Shown piece after piece: positions 1 to 8,650 of a stretch of DNA of 22,058 nt. Both the position numbers and the translations under genes were made by a program. Each line of letters begins with the position of its first letter. Within the stretch, counting starts at the first letter, position 1. Location of the stretch: NCBI RefSeq assembly GCF_000003605.2, contig NW_003144627.1, forward strand, positions 1 through 22,058. The letters are read 5' to 3'. The DNA comes from Saccoglossus kowalevskii (taxonomy: Eukaryota > Hemichordata > Enteropneusta > Harrimaniidae). A model generated the notes under the pieces. The model did no database searches, was not told the origin of the DNA, and saw nothing but the letters and a program-made list of their open reading frames with translations.

Positions 1-300
1 CAGATTCGGTAAGTTTTTAAGTGAGTATATTCATTTCACCGTTAAACGTTGAATACTTATTGCTGTTTTGAACATTACTAATATATACTGAAAGAGTTAT
101 TAGTTCCACTATGGCAATCAAAGGTGTGGCTGTCGGGGGTAATGACCGACGTAAATTCACAAATGAAAAAAATCCAGTTGCTAAAGCATATCTGGTAAAG
201 CAAACGTGCAATTAAAATATATCTCATGTACTCAGGAAAACACAAATCAGCAGTCGCGTGTTTCAAGGATGGCAAAGTATGTCATTGGACTCGCAACGTT
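1..300. other. Unique left flank, no recognisable gene
   Basis: This is the only part of the window without the 30-31 bp periodicity. It is more A/T-rich than the array and has no obvious internal repeat. It holds a splice-donor-like GTAAGT at 9-14, a TACTAAT at 76-82 and short open frames. One + frame runs 111-215 (34 codons, ATG start, TAA stop); its product is polar and I do not recognise it. Another runs 185-343 and is listed separately. An A/T-rich stretch near 211-225 could pass for a TATA element, but nothing downstream supports a promoter. The flank may be intron or intergenic DNA beside a satellite; the sequence alone cannot decide. Confidence 0.8.
9..14 (+). promoter_or_regulatory. 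Candidate 5' splice site (GTAAGT)
   Basis: The bases ATTCG are followed directly by GTAAGT, a full match to the spliceosomal donor consensus. If used, positions 1-8 would end an exon and the intron would start at 9. A TACTAAT branch-point-like motif follows at 76-82, but the nearest downstream AGs (about 94 and 96) lack a pyrimidine tract. The acceptor could equally lie beyond the window, which would put the whole array inside an intron. A six-base match occurs by chance fairly often, so this is a lead only. Confidence 0.25.
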
Positions 301-343
301 GACAGTGATTGGTTCAGGTGCAGCTATTGGTGGTGGTTTGTAG
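185..343 (+). other. Short open frame with hydrophobic Gly/Ala-rich end, unproven
   Basis: The frame is open from 185 after a TAA at 182-184. The only ATG is at 269-271, and the stop is the TAG at 341-343, which belongs to the first array unit. The ATG-initiated peptide is 24 residues. It begins MAKYVIGLATL and ends with a segment containing VIGSGAAIGGG, so it is hydrophobic and glycine-rich like a membrane helix. The pattern AK(Y/F), IG, LAT, then GxGxxIG recalls the first helix of F-type ATP synthase subunit c, but one motif glycine would be alanine and the rest of that protein is absent. The last third overlaps degenerate repeat sequence, so resemblance by chance is quite possible. I do not call it a gene. 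Confidence 0.15.
301..339 (+). repeat. Degenerate array edge or possible seed sequence
   Basis: The sequence here is already repeat-like but irregular. GTGATTGGTTCAGG followed by TGCAG looks like a unit with an internal deletion. TATTGGTGGTGGTTTGTAG then resembles the B/C-type middle before the first canonical TAGATGCAG at 341. Either these are decayed terminal units or they are the local sequence from which the unit arose. The exact start of the array is therefore uncertain by about 40 bases. Confidence 0.55.
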
Positions 344-1210
344 ATGCAGTTGTGATATGGTTCAGGCTGTGTAGATGCAGTTGTGATTAATTTGGGCTGT
401 GTAGATGCAGTCCTGATAGGTTCGGGCTGTGTAGATGCAGTCCTGATAGGTTCAGGCTGTGTAGATGCAGTTGTGATATGGTTCAGGCTGTGTAGATGCA
501 GTTGTGATATTGTTCAGACTGTGTAGATGCAGTTGTGATATGGTTCAGGCTGTGTAGATGCAGTTGTGATATGGTTCAGGCTGTGTAAATGCAGATATGA
601 TATGGTTCAGGCAGTGTAGATGCAGTTGTGATATGGTTCAGGCTGTGTAGATGCAGTTGTGATATGGTTCAGGCTATGTAGATGCAGTTGTGACATGGTT
701 CAGGCTGTGTAGATGCAGTTGTGATATGGTTCAGGCTGTGTTGATGCAGTTGTGATGTGGTTCAGGCTGTGTAGATGCAGTTTTGACATGGTTCAGGCTG
801 TGTAGATGCAGTTGTGATATGGTTCAGGCTATGCAGATGCAGTTGTGATATGGTTCAGACTGTGTAGATGAAGTTGTGTTATGGTTCAGGCTGTGTAGAT
901 GCAGTTGTGATATGGTTCAGGCTGTGTAGATGCAGTTGTGATATGGTTCAGGCTGTGTAGATGCAGTTGTGATATGGTTCAGGCTGTGTAGATGCAGTTG
1001 TGATATGGTTCAGGCTGTGTAGATGCAGTCCTGATTGGTTTGGGCTGTGTAGATGCAGTTGTGATATGGTTCAGGCTGTTTAGATGCAGTTGTGATATGG
1101 TTCAGGCTGTGTAGATGCAGTTGTGATATGGTTCAGGCTGTGTAGATGCAGTTGTGATATGGTTCAGGCTGTGTAGATGCAGTTGTGATATGGTTCAGGC
1201 TGTGTAGATG
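340..1210 (+). repeat. Left terminal domain, mainly type A units
   Basis: Almost all units are 31-bp type A with single substitutions such as GACATGG, GATGTGG, CTATGTAG and GTGTTGATG. The first few units are distinctive: 381-395 carries GTGATTAATTTGGG, and 411-470 carries CCTGATAGGTTCGGG and CCTGATAGGTTCAGG. These edge variants recur only near 12.6-13.05 kb. A unit near 587 carries GTAAATGCAGATATG, a marker shared with block X tails. Confidence 0.85.
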
Positions 1211-1560
1211 CAGTCCTGATTGGTTTGGGCTGTGTAGATGCAGTCCTGATTGGTTTGGGCTTTGTAGATGCAGTTGTGATATGGTTCAGGCTGTGAAGAT
1301 GCAGTCCTGATTGGTTTGGGCTGTGTTGATGCAGTTGTGATATGGTTCAACTGTGTAGAAGCAGTCCTGATTTATTTGGGCTTTGTAGATGCAGTCGTGA
1401 TTGGTTTGGGCTGTGTTGATGCAGTTGTGATATGGTTCAGGCTGTGTAGATGCAGTCCTGATTGGTTTGGGCTGTGTTGATGCATTGTGATATGGTTCGG
1501 GCTGTGTTTGATGCAGTTGTGATATGGTTCAATTTGTGTAAAACAATCCTGATTCATTTG
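1211..1560 (+). repeat. First mixed B/C/D patch
   Basis: Type B units (TCCTGATTGG) become frequent and the first D-C pairs appear: GTTCAACTG with GTAGAAGCAG near 1348-1368, then GATTTATTTGGGCTTTG. A damaged D unit at about 1525-1550 reads CAATTTGTGTAAAACAATCC, with an extra T and altered GAAGCAG box. A related decayed version occurs near 8113. The patch is a short block-Y-like segment inside an otherwise A-rich region. Confidence 0.75.
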
Positions 1561-2160
1561 GGCTTTGTAGATGCAGTCCTGATTGGTTTGGGCTGTGTAG
1601 ATGCAGTTGTGATATGGTTCAGGCTGTGTAGATGCAGTTGTGATATGGTTCAGGCTGTGTAGATGCAGTTGTGACATGGTACAGGCTGTGTAGATGCAGT
1701 CCTGATTGGTTTGGGCTGTGTAGATGCAGTCCTGATTGGTTTGGGCTGTGTAGATGCAGTTGTGATATGGTTCAGGCTGTGTTGATGCAGTTGTGATGTG
1801 GTTCAGGCTGTGTAGATGCAGTTGTGACATGGTTCAGGCTGTGTAGACGCAGTTGTGATATGGTTCAGACTGTGTAGATGCAGTTGTGATATGGTTCAGG
1901 CTGTGTAGATGCAGTTGTGATACGGTTTAGGCTGTGTAAATGCAGATATGATATGGTTCAGGCAGTGTAGATGCAGTTGTGATATGGTTCAGGCTGTGTA
2001 GATGCAGTTGTGATATGGTTCAGGCTATATAGATGCAGTTGTGACATGGTTCAGGCTGTGTTGATGCAGTTGTGATATGGTTCAGGCTGTGTTGATGCAG
2101 ATGTGATGTGGTTCAGGCTGTGTCGATGCAGTTGTGACATGGTTCAGGCTGTGTATATGC
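1560..2160 (+). repeat. Block X copy 1 with its tail
   Basis: This is the first of five copies of a multi-unit block. Markers in order are B units, GACATGGTACAGG near 1674, a pair of B units, GTGTTGATGCAG with GATGTGG, a GACATGG unit, GTAGACGCAG near 1845, and GTAAATGCAGATATG at 1936. The tail adds CTATATAGATGCAG near 2023 and GATGCAGATGTGATGTGG near 2095. The tail is shared with 7412-7640 and 8264-8480. Confidence 0.8.
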
Positions 2161-2353
2161 AGTTGTGATATGGTTCAGGCTATGCAGATGCAGTTTAGAT
2201 ATGGTTCAGGATGTGTAGATGCAGTTGTGATATGGTTCAGGCTGTGTAGATGCAGTTGTGATATGGTTCAGGCTGTGTAGATGCAGTTGTGATATGGTTC
2301 AGGCTGTGTAGATGCAGTTGTGATATGGTTCAGGCTGTGTAGATGCAGTCCTG
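2161..2353 (+). repeat. Type A run before the first insert
   Basis: Regular 31-bp A units, four of them essentially identical from about 2216, lead up to the insert. One unit near 2190 reads GCAGTTTAGATATGG. The last unit breaks off after GATGCAGTCCTG, the start of a B-type middle. Confidence 0.85.
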
Positions 2354-2406
2354 TTCACCTTCAAGATTTTAGCACAACGTAAAACTAGAACTCTGCATGG
2401 ACGACT
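2354..2406 (+). other. 53-bp non-repeat insert, copy 1
   Basis: Repeat sequence stops after GCAGTCCTG and 53 bases with no similarity to the unit follow. They begin TTCACCTTCAAG, pass through AGCACAACGTAAAAC and end CATGGACGACT, then the array resumes at GTGTAGATGCAG. The same 53 bases with one change recur at 16588-16640, at the same junction. It is open in one frame on each strand, which means little at this length. It could be a captured piece of other genomic DNA that was later duplicated with its neighbours. Confidence 0.85.
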
Positions 2407-3994
2407 GTGTAGATGCAGTTGTGATATGGTTCAGGCTGTGTAGATGCAGTCTTGATATGGTTCAGGTTGTGTAGATGCAGTTGTGATATGGTTCAGGCTG
2501 TGTAGATGCAGTCCTGATAGGGTTCAGGCTTTGCAGATGCAGTTGTGATAAGGTTCAGGCTTTGTAGATGCAGTTGTGATATGGTTCAGGCTGTGTGGAT
2601 GCAGTTGTGATATGGTTCAGGCTGTGTAGATGCAGTTGTGATATGGTTCAGGCTGTGTAGATGCAGTTGTGATATGGTTCAGGCTGTTAGATGCAGTTGT
2701 GATATGGTTCAGGTTGTGTAGATGCAGTCTTGATTGGTTTGAGATGTGTAGATGCAGTCCTGATTGGTTTGGGCTGTGTAGATGCAGTTGTGATATGGTT
2801 CAGGCTGTGTAGATGCAATTGTGATATGGTTCAGGCTATGTAGATGCAGTTGTGATATGGTTCAGGCTGTGTAGATGCAGTTGTGATATGGTTCAGGCTG
2901 TGTAGATGCAGTTGTGATATGGTTCAGGCTGTGTAGATGCAGTTGTGATATGGTTCAGGCTGTGTAGATGCAGTTGTGATATGGTTCAGGCTGTGTAGAT
3001 GCAGTTGTGATATGGTTCAGGCTGTGTAGATGCAGTCCTGATTGGTTTGGGCTGTGTAGATGCAGTCCTGATTGGTTTGGGCTGTGTAGATGCAGTTGTG
3101 ATATGGTTCAGGCTGTGTAGATGCAGTTGTGATATGGTTCAGGCTATGTAGATGCAGTTGTGATATGGTTCAGGCTGTGTAGATGCAGTTGTGACATGGT
3201 ACAGGCTGTGTAGATGCAGTCCAGATTGGTTTGGGCTGTGTAGATGCAGTCCTGATTGGTTTGGGCTGTGTAGATGCAGTTGTGATATGGTTCAGGCTGT
3301 GTAGATGCAGTTGTGACATGGTTCAGGCTGTGTAGATGCAGTTGTGATATGGTTCAGACTGTGTAGATGCAGTTGTGTTATGGTTCAGGCTGTGTAGATG
3401 CAGTTGTGATATGGTTCAGGCTGTGTAGATGCAGTTGTGATATGGTTCAGGTTGTGTAGATGCAGTTGTGATATGGTTCAGGCTGTGTAGATGCAGTTGT
3501 GATAGGGTTCAGGCTGTGTAGATGCAGTTGTGATATGGTTCAGGCTGTGTAAATGCAGTTGTGATATGGTTCAGGCTGTGTAGATGCAGTTGTGACATGG
3601 TTCAGGCTGTGTAGATGCAGTTGTGATATGGTTCAGACTGTGTAGATGCAGATATGATATGGTTCAGGCAGTGTAGATGCAGTTGTGATATGGTTCAGGC
3701 TGTGTAGATGCAGTTGTGATATAGTTCAGGCTATGTAGATGCAGTTGTGACATGGTTCAGGCTGTGTAGATGCAGTTGTGATATGGTTCAGACTGTAGAT
3801 GCAGTTGTGATATGGTTCAGGCTGTGTTGATGCAGTTGTGATGTGGTTCAGGCTGTGTAGATGCAGTCCTGCTTGACATGGTTCACGCTGTGTAGATGCA
3901 GTTGTGATATGGTTCAGGCTATGCAGATGCAGTTGCGATATGGTTCAGACTGTGTAGATGAAGTTGTGATATGGTTCAGGCTGTGTAGATGCAG
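2407..3994 (+). repeat. A-rich domain with scattered B units
   Basis: This region holds the cleanest repeats in the window: five perfect 31-bp A units at 2871-3025, followed by two perfect 30-bp B units to 3085. A partial block X without its tail lies near 3180-3360 (GACATGGTACAGG near 3193). The first block W, marked by GTGATATAGTTC at 3716 and the 29-bp unit GACTGTAGATG near 3790, lies toward the end. Confidence 0.85.
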
Positions 3995-4300
3995 TTGTGA
4001 TTTGTTTGAGGTGGGGAAAAGCCATCTTGAAAATGTCTGGCTGTGTATATACGCTCCTGATATATTCATGCTGCTGAGATGCAGTTGTGATAAGGTTCTT
4101 GCTGCGGAGATGATGCTGTCCTGATGGTCTTACTGTGTATATACGCTTGCCAGATTGTTCAGGCTTTGTAAAATCCATTGTGATATGGTTCAAGCTGTGT
4201 AAATGGCAATCCTATTTGGTTCGGGCTGTGTTGATGCAGTTGTGATATGGTTCAAGCTGTGTAAATGCAACTGTGAATATGGTTCAGGCTGTGTAGACCC
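3995..4300 (+). repeat. Island of strongly diverged units
   Basis: About nine to ten units keep the 29-34 bp spacing but carry many changes. Examples are GAGGTGGGGAAAAGCCAT, CTTGAAAATGTCTGG, GTGTATATACGCTCCTG (and GTGTATATACGCTTGCC about 100 bases on), TTCATGCTGCTGAGATG, and GTAAAATCCATTGTG. Normal units resume after GTAGACCCAG near 4300. The divergence is far above that of neighbours on either side. The units look like old repeats that escaped homogenisation, or a former array edge now internal. Confidence 0.85.
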
Positions 4301-5040
4301 AGTTGTGATATGGTTCAGGCTGTGTAGATGCAGTTGTGATATGGTTCAGGCTGTGTAGATGCAGTTGTGATATGGTTCAGGCTATGTAGATGCAGTTGTG
4401 ATATGGTTCAGGCTGTGTAGATGCAGTTGTGATATGGTTCAGGCTGTGTAGATGCAGTTGTGATATGGTTCAGGCTGTGTAGATGCAGTTGTGATATGTT
4501 TCAGGCTGTGTAGATGCAGTTGTGATATGGTTCAGGCTATGTAGATGCAGTTGTGACATGGTTCAGGCTGTGTAGATGCAGTTGTGATATGGTTCAGGCT
4601 GTGTTGATGCAGTTGTGATGTGGTTCAGGCTGTGTAGATGCAGTTGTGACATGGTTCAGGCTGTGTAGATGCAGTTGTGACATGGTTCAGGCTGTGTAGA
4701 TGCAGTTGTGATATGGTTCAGACTGTGTAGATGCAGATATGATATGGTTCAGGCAGTGTAGATGCAGTTGTGATATGGTTCAGGCTGTGTAGATGCAGTT
4801 GTGATATAGTTCAGGCTATGCAGATGCAGTTGTGACATGGTTCAGGCTGTGTAGATGCAGTTGTGATATGGTTCAGACTGTAGATGCAGTTGTGATATGG
4901 TTCAGGCTGTGTAGATGCAGTCCTGATTCATTTGGGCTTTGTAGATGCAGTTGTGATATGGTTCAGGCTGTGTAGATGCAGTCCTGATTCATTTGGGCTT
5001 TGTAGATGCAGTTGTGATATGGTTCAGGCTGTGTAGATGC
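4301..5040 (+). repeat. A-rich domain with block W
   Basis: Type A units lead into block W from about 4590. In order it holds GATGTGG, two GACATGG units, GCAGATATGATATGG with TTCAGGCAG, GTGATATAGTTC at 4801, and a 29-bp unit with GACTGTAGATG near 4875. The same series is found at about 21740-22058, 17,143 bases away measured at the ATAGTTC marker. Two C units follow at about 4920 and 4985. Confidence 0.8.
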
Positions 5041-5480
5041 AGTCCTGCTTGATTTGGGCTGTGTTGATGCAGTTGTGATATGGTTCAGGCTGTGTAGATG
5101 CAGTTGTGATATGGTTCAGGCTGTGTAGATGCAGTTGTGATATGGTTCAGGCTGTGTAGATGCAGTTGTGATATGGTTCAGGCTGTGTAGATGCAGTTGT
5201 GATATGGTTCAGGCTGTGTAGATGCAGTTGTGATATAGTTCAGGCTATGTAGATGCAGTTGTGACATGGTTCAGGCTGTGTAGATGCAGTTGTGATATGG
5301 TTCAGACTGTAGATGCAGTTGTGATATGGTTCAGGCTGTGTTGATGCAGTTGTGATGTGGTTCAGGCTATGTAGATGCAGTCCTGCTTGGATTGGATTGG
5401 GCTGTGTTGATGCAGTTGTGATATGGTCCAGGCTGTGTAGATGCAGTCCTGATTCATTTGGGCTTTGTAGATGCAGTTGT
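5041..5480 (+). repeat. Block Z copy 1 with a W repeat
   Basis: Block Z is marked by a 35-bp unit containing CTTGGATTGGATTGGG at 5381, in which GGATT is doubled, followed by ATGGTCCAGG and a C unit. A related 30-bp unit with CCTGCTTGATTTGGG sits near 5042. A W marker (ATAGTTC) at 5230 lies between them. Block Z recurs at 20233, 20638 and 21227. Confidence 0.8.
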
Positions 5481-5640
5481 GATATGGTCAGGCTGTGTAG
5501 ATGCAGACTGATTGGTTGGGCTGTGTTGATGCAGTTGTGATATGGTCAGACTGTGTAGATGCAGTTGAGATATGGCTCAGGCTGTGTAGATGCAGTCTGA
5601 TTGGTTTGGGCTTTGCAGATGCAGTCCGGATTGGTTTGGG
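5481..5640 (+). repeat. Indel-rich repeat segment
   Basis: Several units have lost single bases in short runs: ATGGTCAGG for ATGGTTCAGG, GCAGACTGATTGGTTGGG for the B middle, GCAGTCTGATTGG for GCAGTCCTGATTGG. The losses fall mainly in runs of two or three identical bases, a pattern typical of residual long-read consensus error. Real decay is the alternative. Confidence 0.65.
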
Positions 5641-6660
5641 CTTTGTAGATGCAGTTGTGATATGGTTCAGGCTGTGAAGATGCAGTCCTGATTGGTTTGG
5701 GCTGTGTTGATGCAGTTGTGATATGGTTCAACTGTGTAGAAGCAGTTCTGATTCATTTGGGCTTTGTAGATGCAGTCGTGATTGGTTTGGGCTGTGTTGA
5801 TGCAGTTGTGATATGGTTCAGGCTGTGTAGATGCAGTCCTGATTGGTTTGGGCTGTGTTGATGCAGTTGTGATATGGTTCGGGCTGTGTTGATGCAGTTG
5901 TGATATGGTTCAATTGTGTAGAAGCAGTCCTGATTCATTTGGGCTTTGTAGATGCAGTCCTGATTGGTTTGGGCTGTGTTGATGCAGTTGTGATATGGTT
6001 CAGGCTGTGTTGATGCAGTTGTGATATGGTTCAATTGTGTAGAAGCAGTCCTGATTCATTTGGGCTTTGTAGATGCAGTCCTGATTGGTTTGGGCTTTGT
6101 AGATGCAGTCCTGATTGGTGTGGGCTTTGTTGATGCAGTTGTGATATGGTTCAGGCTGTGTAGATGCAGTTATGATATGGTTCAGGCTGTGTAGATGCAG
6201 TCCTGATTGGTCTGGGCTTTGTAGATGCAGTTCTGATTGGTTTGAGCTTTGTAGATGCAGTTGTGATATGGTTCAGGCTGTGTAGATGCAGTCCTGATTG
6301 GTTTGGGCTTTGCAGATGCAGTCCTGATTGGTTTGGGCTTTGTAGATGCAGTTGTGATATGGTTCAGGCTGTGTAGATGCAGTCCTGATTGGTTTGGGCT
6401 GTGTTGATGCAGTTGTGATATGGTTCAACTGTGTAGAAGCAGTTCTGATTCATTTGGGCTTTGTAGATGCAGTCGTGATTGGTTTGGTCTGTGTTGATGC
6501 AGTTGTGATATGGTTCGGGCTGTGTTGATGCAGTTGTGATATGGTTCAATTGTGTAGAAGCAGTCCTGATTCATTTGGGCTTTGTAGATGCAGTCCTGAT
6601 TGGTTTGGGCTGTGCTGATGCAGTTGTGATATGGTTCAGGCTGTGTTGATGCAGTTGTGA
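5641..6660 (+). repeat. B/C/D domain with block Y copy 1
   Basis: Block Y starts after a GTGAAGATGCAG unit near 5667. It runs through a D-C pair, a GTCGTGATTGG unit, GTTCGGGCTGTGTTGATG and two further D-C pairs, ending with GATTGGTGTGGGCTTTG. Its core at 5753-6034 recurs almost unchanged at 7830-8111, 14098-14379 and 16992-17273. A V marker (GGTCTGGGCTTTG) falls at 6211, and a shortened second Y follows at about 6364-6670. Confidence 0.8.
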
Positions 6661-7490
6661 TATGGTTCAATTGTGTAGAAGCAGTCCTGATTCATTTGGG
6701 CTTTGTAGATGCAGTCCTGATTGGTTTGGGCTTTGTAGATGCAGTCCTGATTGGTGTGGGCTTTGTTGATGCAGTTGTGATATGGTTCAGGCTGTGTAGA
6801 TGCAGTTATGATATGGTTCAGGCTGTGTAGATGCAGTCCTGATTGGTCTGGGCTTTGTAGATGCAGTTCTGATTGGTTTGAGCTTTGTAGATGCAGTTGT
6901 GATATGGTTCAGGCTGTGTAGATGCAGTTGTGACATGGTTCAGGCTGTGTAGATGCAGTTGTGATATGGTTCAGGCTGTGTAGATGCAGTTGTGATATGG
7001 TTCAGGCTGTGTAGATGCAGTTGTGATATGGTTTCAGGCTGTGTAGATGCAGTCCTGATTGGTTTGGGCTGTGTAGATGCAGTTGTAATATGGTTCAGGC
7101 TGTGTAGATGCAGTTGTGATATGGTTCAGGCTGTGTAGATGCAGTTGTGACATGGTACAGGCTGTGTAGATGCAGTCCTGATTGGTTTGGGCTGTGTAGA
7201 TGCAGTCCTGATTGGTTTGGGCTGTGTAGATGCAGTTGTGATATGGTTCAGGCTGTGTCGATGCAGGTGTGATGTGGTTCAGGCTGTGTAGATGCAGTTG
7301 TGACATGGTTCAGGCTGTGTAGACGCAGTTGTGATATGGTTCAGACTGTGTAGATGCAGTTGTGATATGGTTCAGGCTGTGTAGATGCAGTTGTGATATG
7401 GTTCAGGCTGTGTAAATGCAGATATGATATGGTTCAGGCAGTGTAGATGCAGTTGTGATATGGTTCAGGCTGTGTAGATGCAGTTGTGAT
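6661..7490 (+). repeat. Blocks V and X, copy 2
   Basis: A D-C pair, GATTGGTGTGGG, GCAGTTATGATATGG and the V marker (6847) lead into block X at 7034-7306. X carries the rare GCAGTTGTAATATGG near 7084 and GACATGGTACAGG near 7150. GTAAATGCAGATATG follows at 7412. The whole segment of about 830 bp is repeated at about 9783-10600, displaced by 3123-3125 bases. Confidence 0.85.
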
Positions 7491-7745
7491 ATGGTTCAGG
7501 CTATATAGATGCAGTTGTGACATGGTTCAGGCTGTGTTGATGCAGTTGTGATATGGTTCAGGCTGTGTTGATGCAGATGTGATGTGGTTCAGGCTGTGTA
7601 GATGCAGTTGTGACATGGTTCAGGCTGTGTAGATGCAGTTGTGATATGGTTCAGGCTATGCAGATGCAGTTGTGATATGGTTCAGACTGTGTAGATGAAG
7701 TTGTGATATGGTTCAGGCTGTGTAGATGCAGTTGTGATATGGTTC
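7491..7745 (+). repeat. Type A units with X tail markers
   Basis: This continues the block X tail: CTATATAGATGCAG near 7501, GATGCAGATGTGATGTGG near 7568, then ordinary A units including one GTAGATGAAG unit. Together with the preceding segment it matches the order at 1936-2160. Confidence 0.75.
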
Positions 7746-8111
7746 AGGCTGTGAAGATGCAGTCCTGATTGGTTTGGGCTGTGTTGATGCAGTTGTGATA
7801 TGGTTCAACTGTGTAGAAGCAGTTCTGATTCATTTGGGCTTTGTAGATGCAGTCGTGATTGGTTTGGGCTGTGTTGATGCAGTTGTGATATGGTTCAGGC
7901 TGTGTAGATGCAGTCCTGATTGGTTTGGGCTGTGTTGATGCAGTTGTGATATGGTTCGGGCTGTGTTGATGCAGTTGTGATATGGTTCAATTGTGTAGAA
8001 GCAGTCCTGATTCATTTGGGCTTTGTAGATGCAGTCCTGATTGGTTTGGGCTGTGTTGATGCAGTTGTGATATGGTTCAGGCTGTGTTGATGCTGTTGTG
8101 ATATGGTTCAA
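7746..8111 (+). repeat. Block Y copy 2
   Basis: GTGAAGATGCAG opens the block near 7750, followed by the same succession of D-C, GTCGTGATTGG, GTTCGGG and D-C units as at 5660-6034. The - strand translation of 7830-8111 has the same 93 residues as at 5753-6034. This reflects recent copying and not coding function, since the frame opens on TTG and has no recognisable domain. Confidence 0.8.
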
Positions 8112-8480
8112 TTGTGTAAAAACATTCCTGATTCATTTGGGCTTTGTAGATGCAGTCCTGATTGGTTTGGGCTTTGTAGATGCAATCCTGATTGGAGTGA
8201 GCTTTGTTGATGCAATGTGATATGGATCAGGCTGTGTAAATGCATTATGATATGGTTCAGGCTGTGTAATGCAGATATGATATGGTTCAGGCAGTGTAGA
8301 TGCAGTTGTGATATTGGTTCAGGCTGTGTAGATGCAGTTGTGATATGGTTCAGGCTATATATATGCAGTTGTGACATGGTTCAGGCTGTGTTGATGCAGT
8401 TGTGATATGGTTCAGGCTGTGTTGATGCAGATGTGATGTGGTTCAGGCTGTGTAGATGCAGTTGTGACATGGTTCAGGCT
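8112..8480 (+). repeat. Decayed Y end joined to a third X tail
   Basis: 8112-8263 resembles the usual end of block Y but has extra changes: GTAAAAACATTCC, GATTGGAGTGAGC, GCAATGTGATATGGATCAGG. From about 8264 it matches the X tail at 7412-7640, including GCAGATATGATATGG, a CTATATA unit near 8355 and GATGCAGATGTGATGTGG near 8427. The X core is missing, so the join marks a recombination point. Confidence 0.75.
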
Positions 8481-8650
8481 GTGTTGATGCAGTTGTGATA
8501 TGGTTCAGGCTGTGTTGATGCAGTTGTGATATGGTTCAATTGTGTAGAAGCAGTCCTGATTCATTTGGGCTTTGTAGATGCAGTCCTGATTGGTTTGGGC
8601 TTTGTAGATGCAGTCCTGATTGGTGTGGGCTTTGTTGATGCAGTTGTGAT
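8481..8650 (+). repeat. Short B/C/D segment
   Basis: One D-C pair (GTTCAATTG, GTAGAAGCAG, GATTCATTTGGG), a B unit and GATTGGTGTGGGCTTTG form the closing part of a block Y without its opening part. A-type units follow. Confidence 0.75.

Noticed and set aside
111-215. 34-codon + strand frame starting ATGGCAATCAAAGG in the flank
   Set aside because: It is short, with no recognisable motif. A - strand frame of similar size (17-211) overlaps it, so random openness in this region is common.
211-225. TATA-like A/T-rich stretch in the flank
   Set aside because: A/T-rich runs are frequent in this flank. No initiator or downstream gene gives it meaning.
17-275. Two overlapping - strand frames of 64 and 65 codons in the flank (17-211 and 78-275)
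   Set aside because: Neither shows a domain or codon pattern I recognise, they overlap in different frames, and no start context or splice structure supports them.
340-370. Hairpin in each unit from CTG and CAG
   Set aside because: The complementary arms are only three bases with an eight-base loop, too weak to claim a structural RNA or a defined DNA hairpin.
1372-1830. 152-codon open frame on the - strand, the longest in the window, rich in NHITTAS, EPYHNC and QTNQDCIY motifs
   Set aside because: The peptide is a direct translation of the 30-31 bp units in rotating frames. It has no domain, and equal-quality frames occur wherever B/C/D units cluster.
2354-2406. Insert read as a transposable element
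   Set aside because: It is only 53 bp, with no terminal inverted repeats and no clear target-site duplication. It cannot be assigned to any element class from sequence alone.
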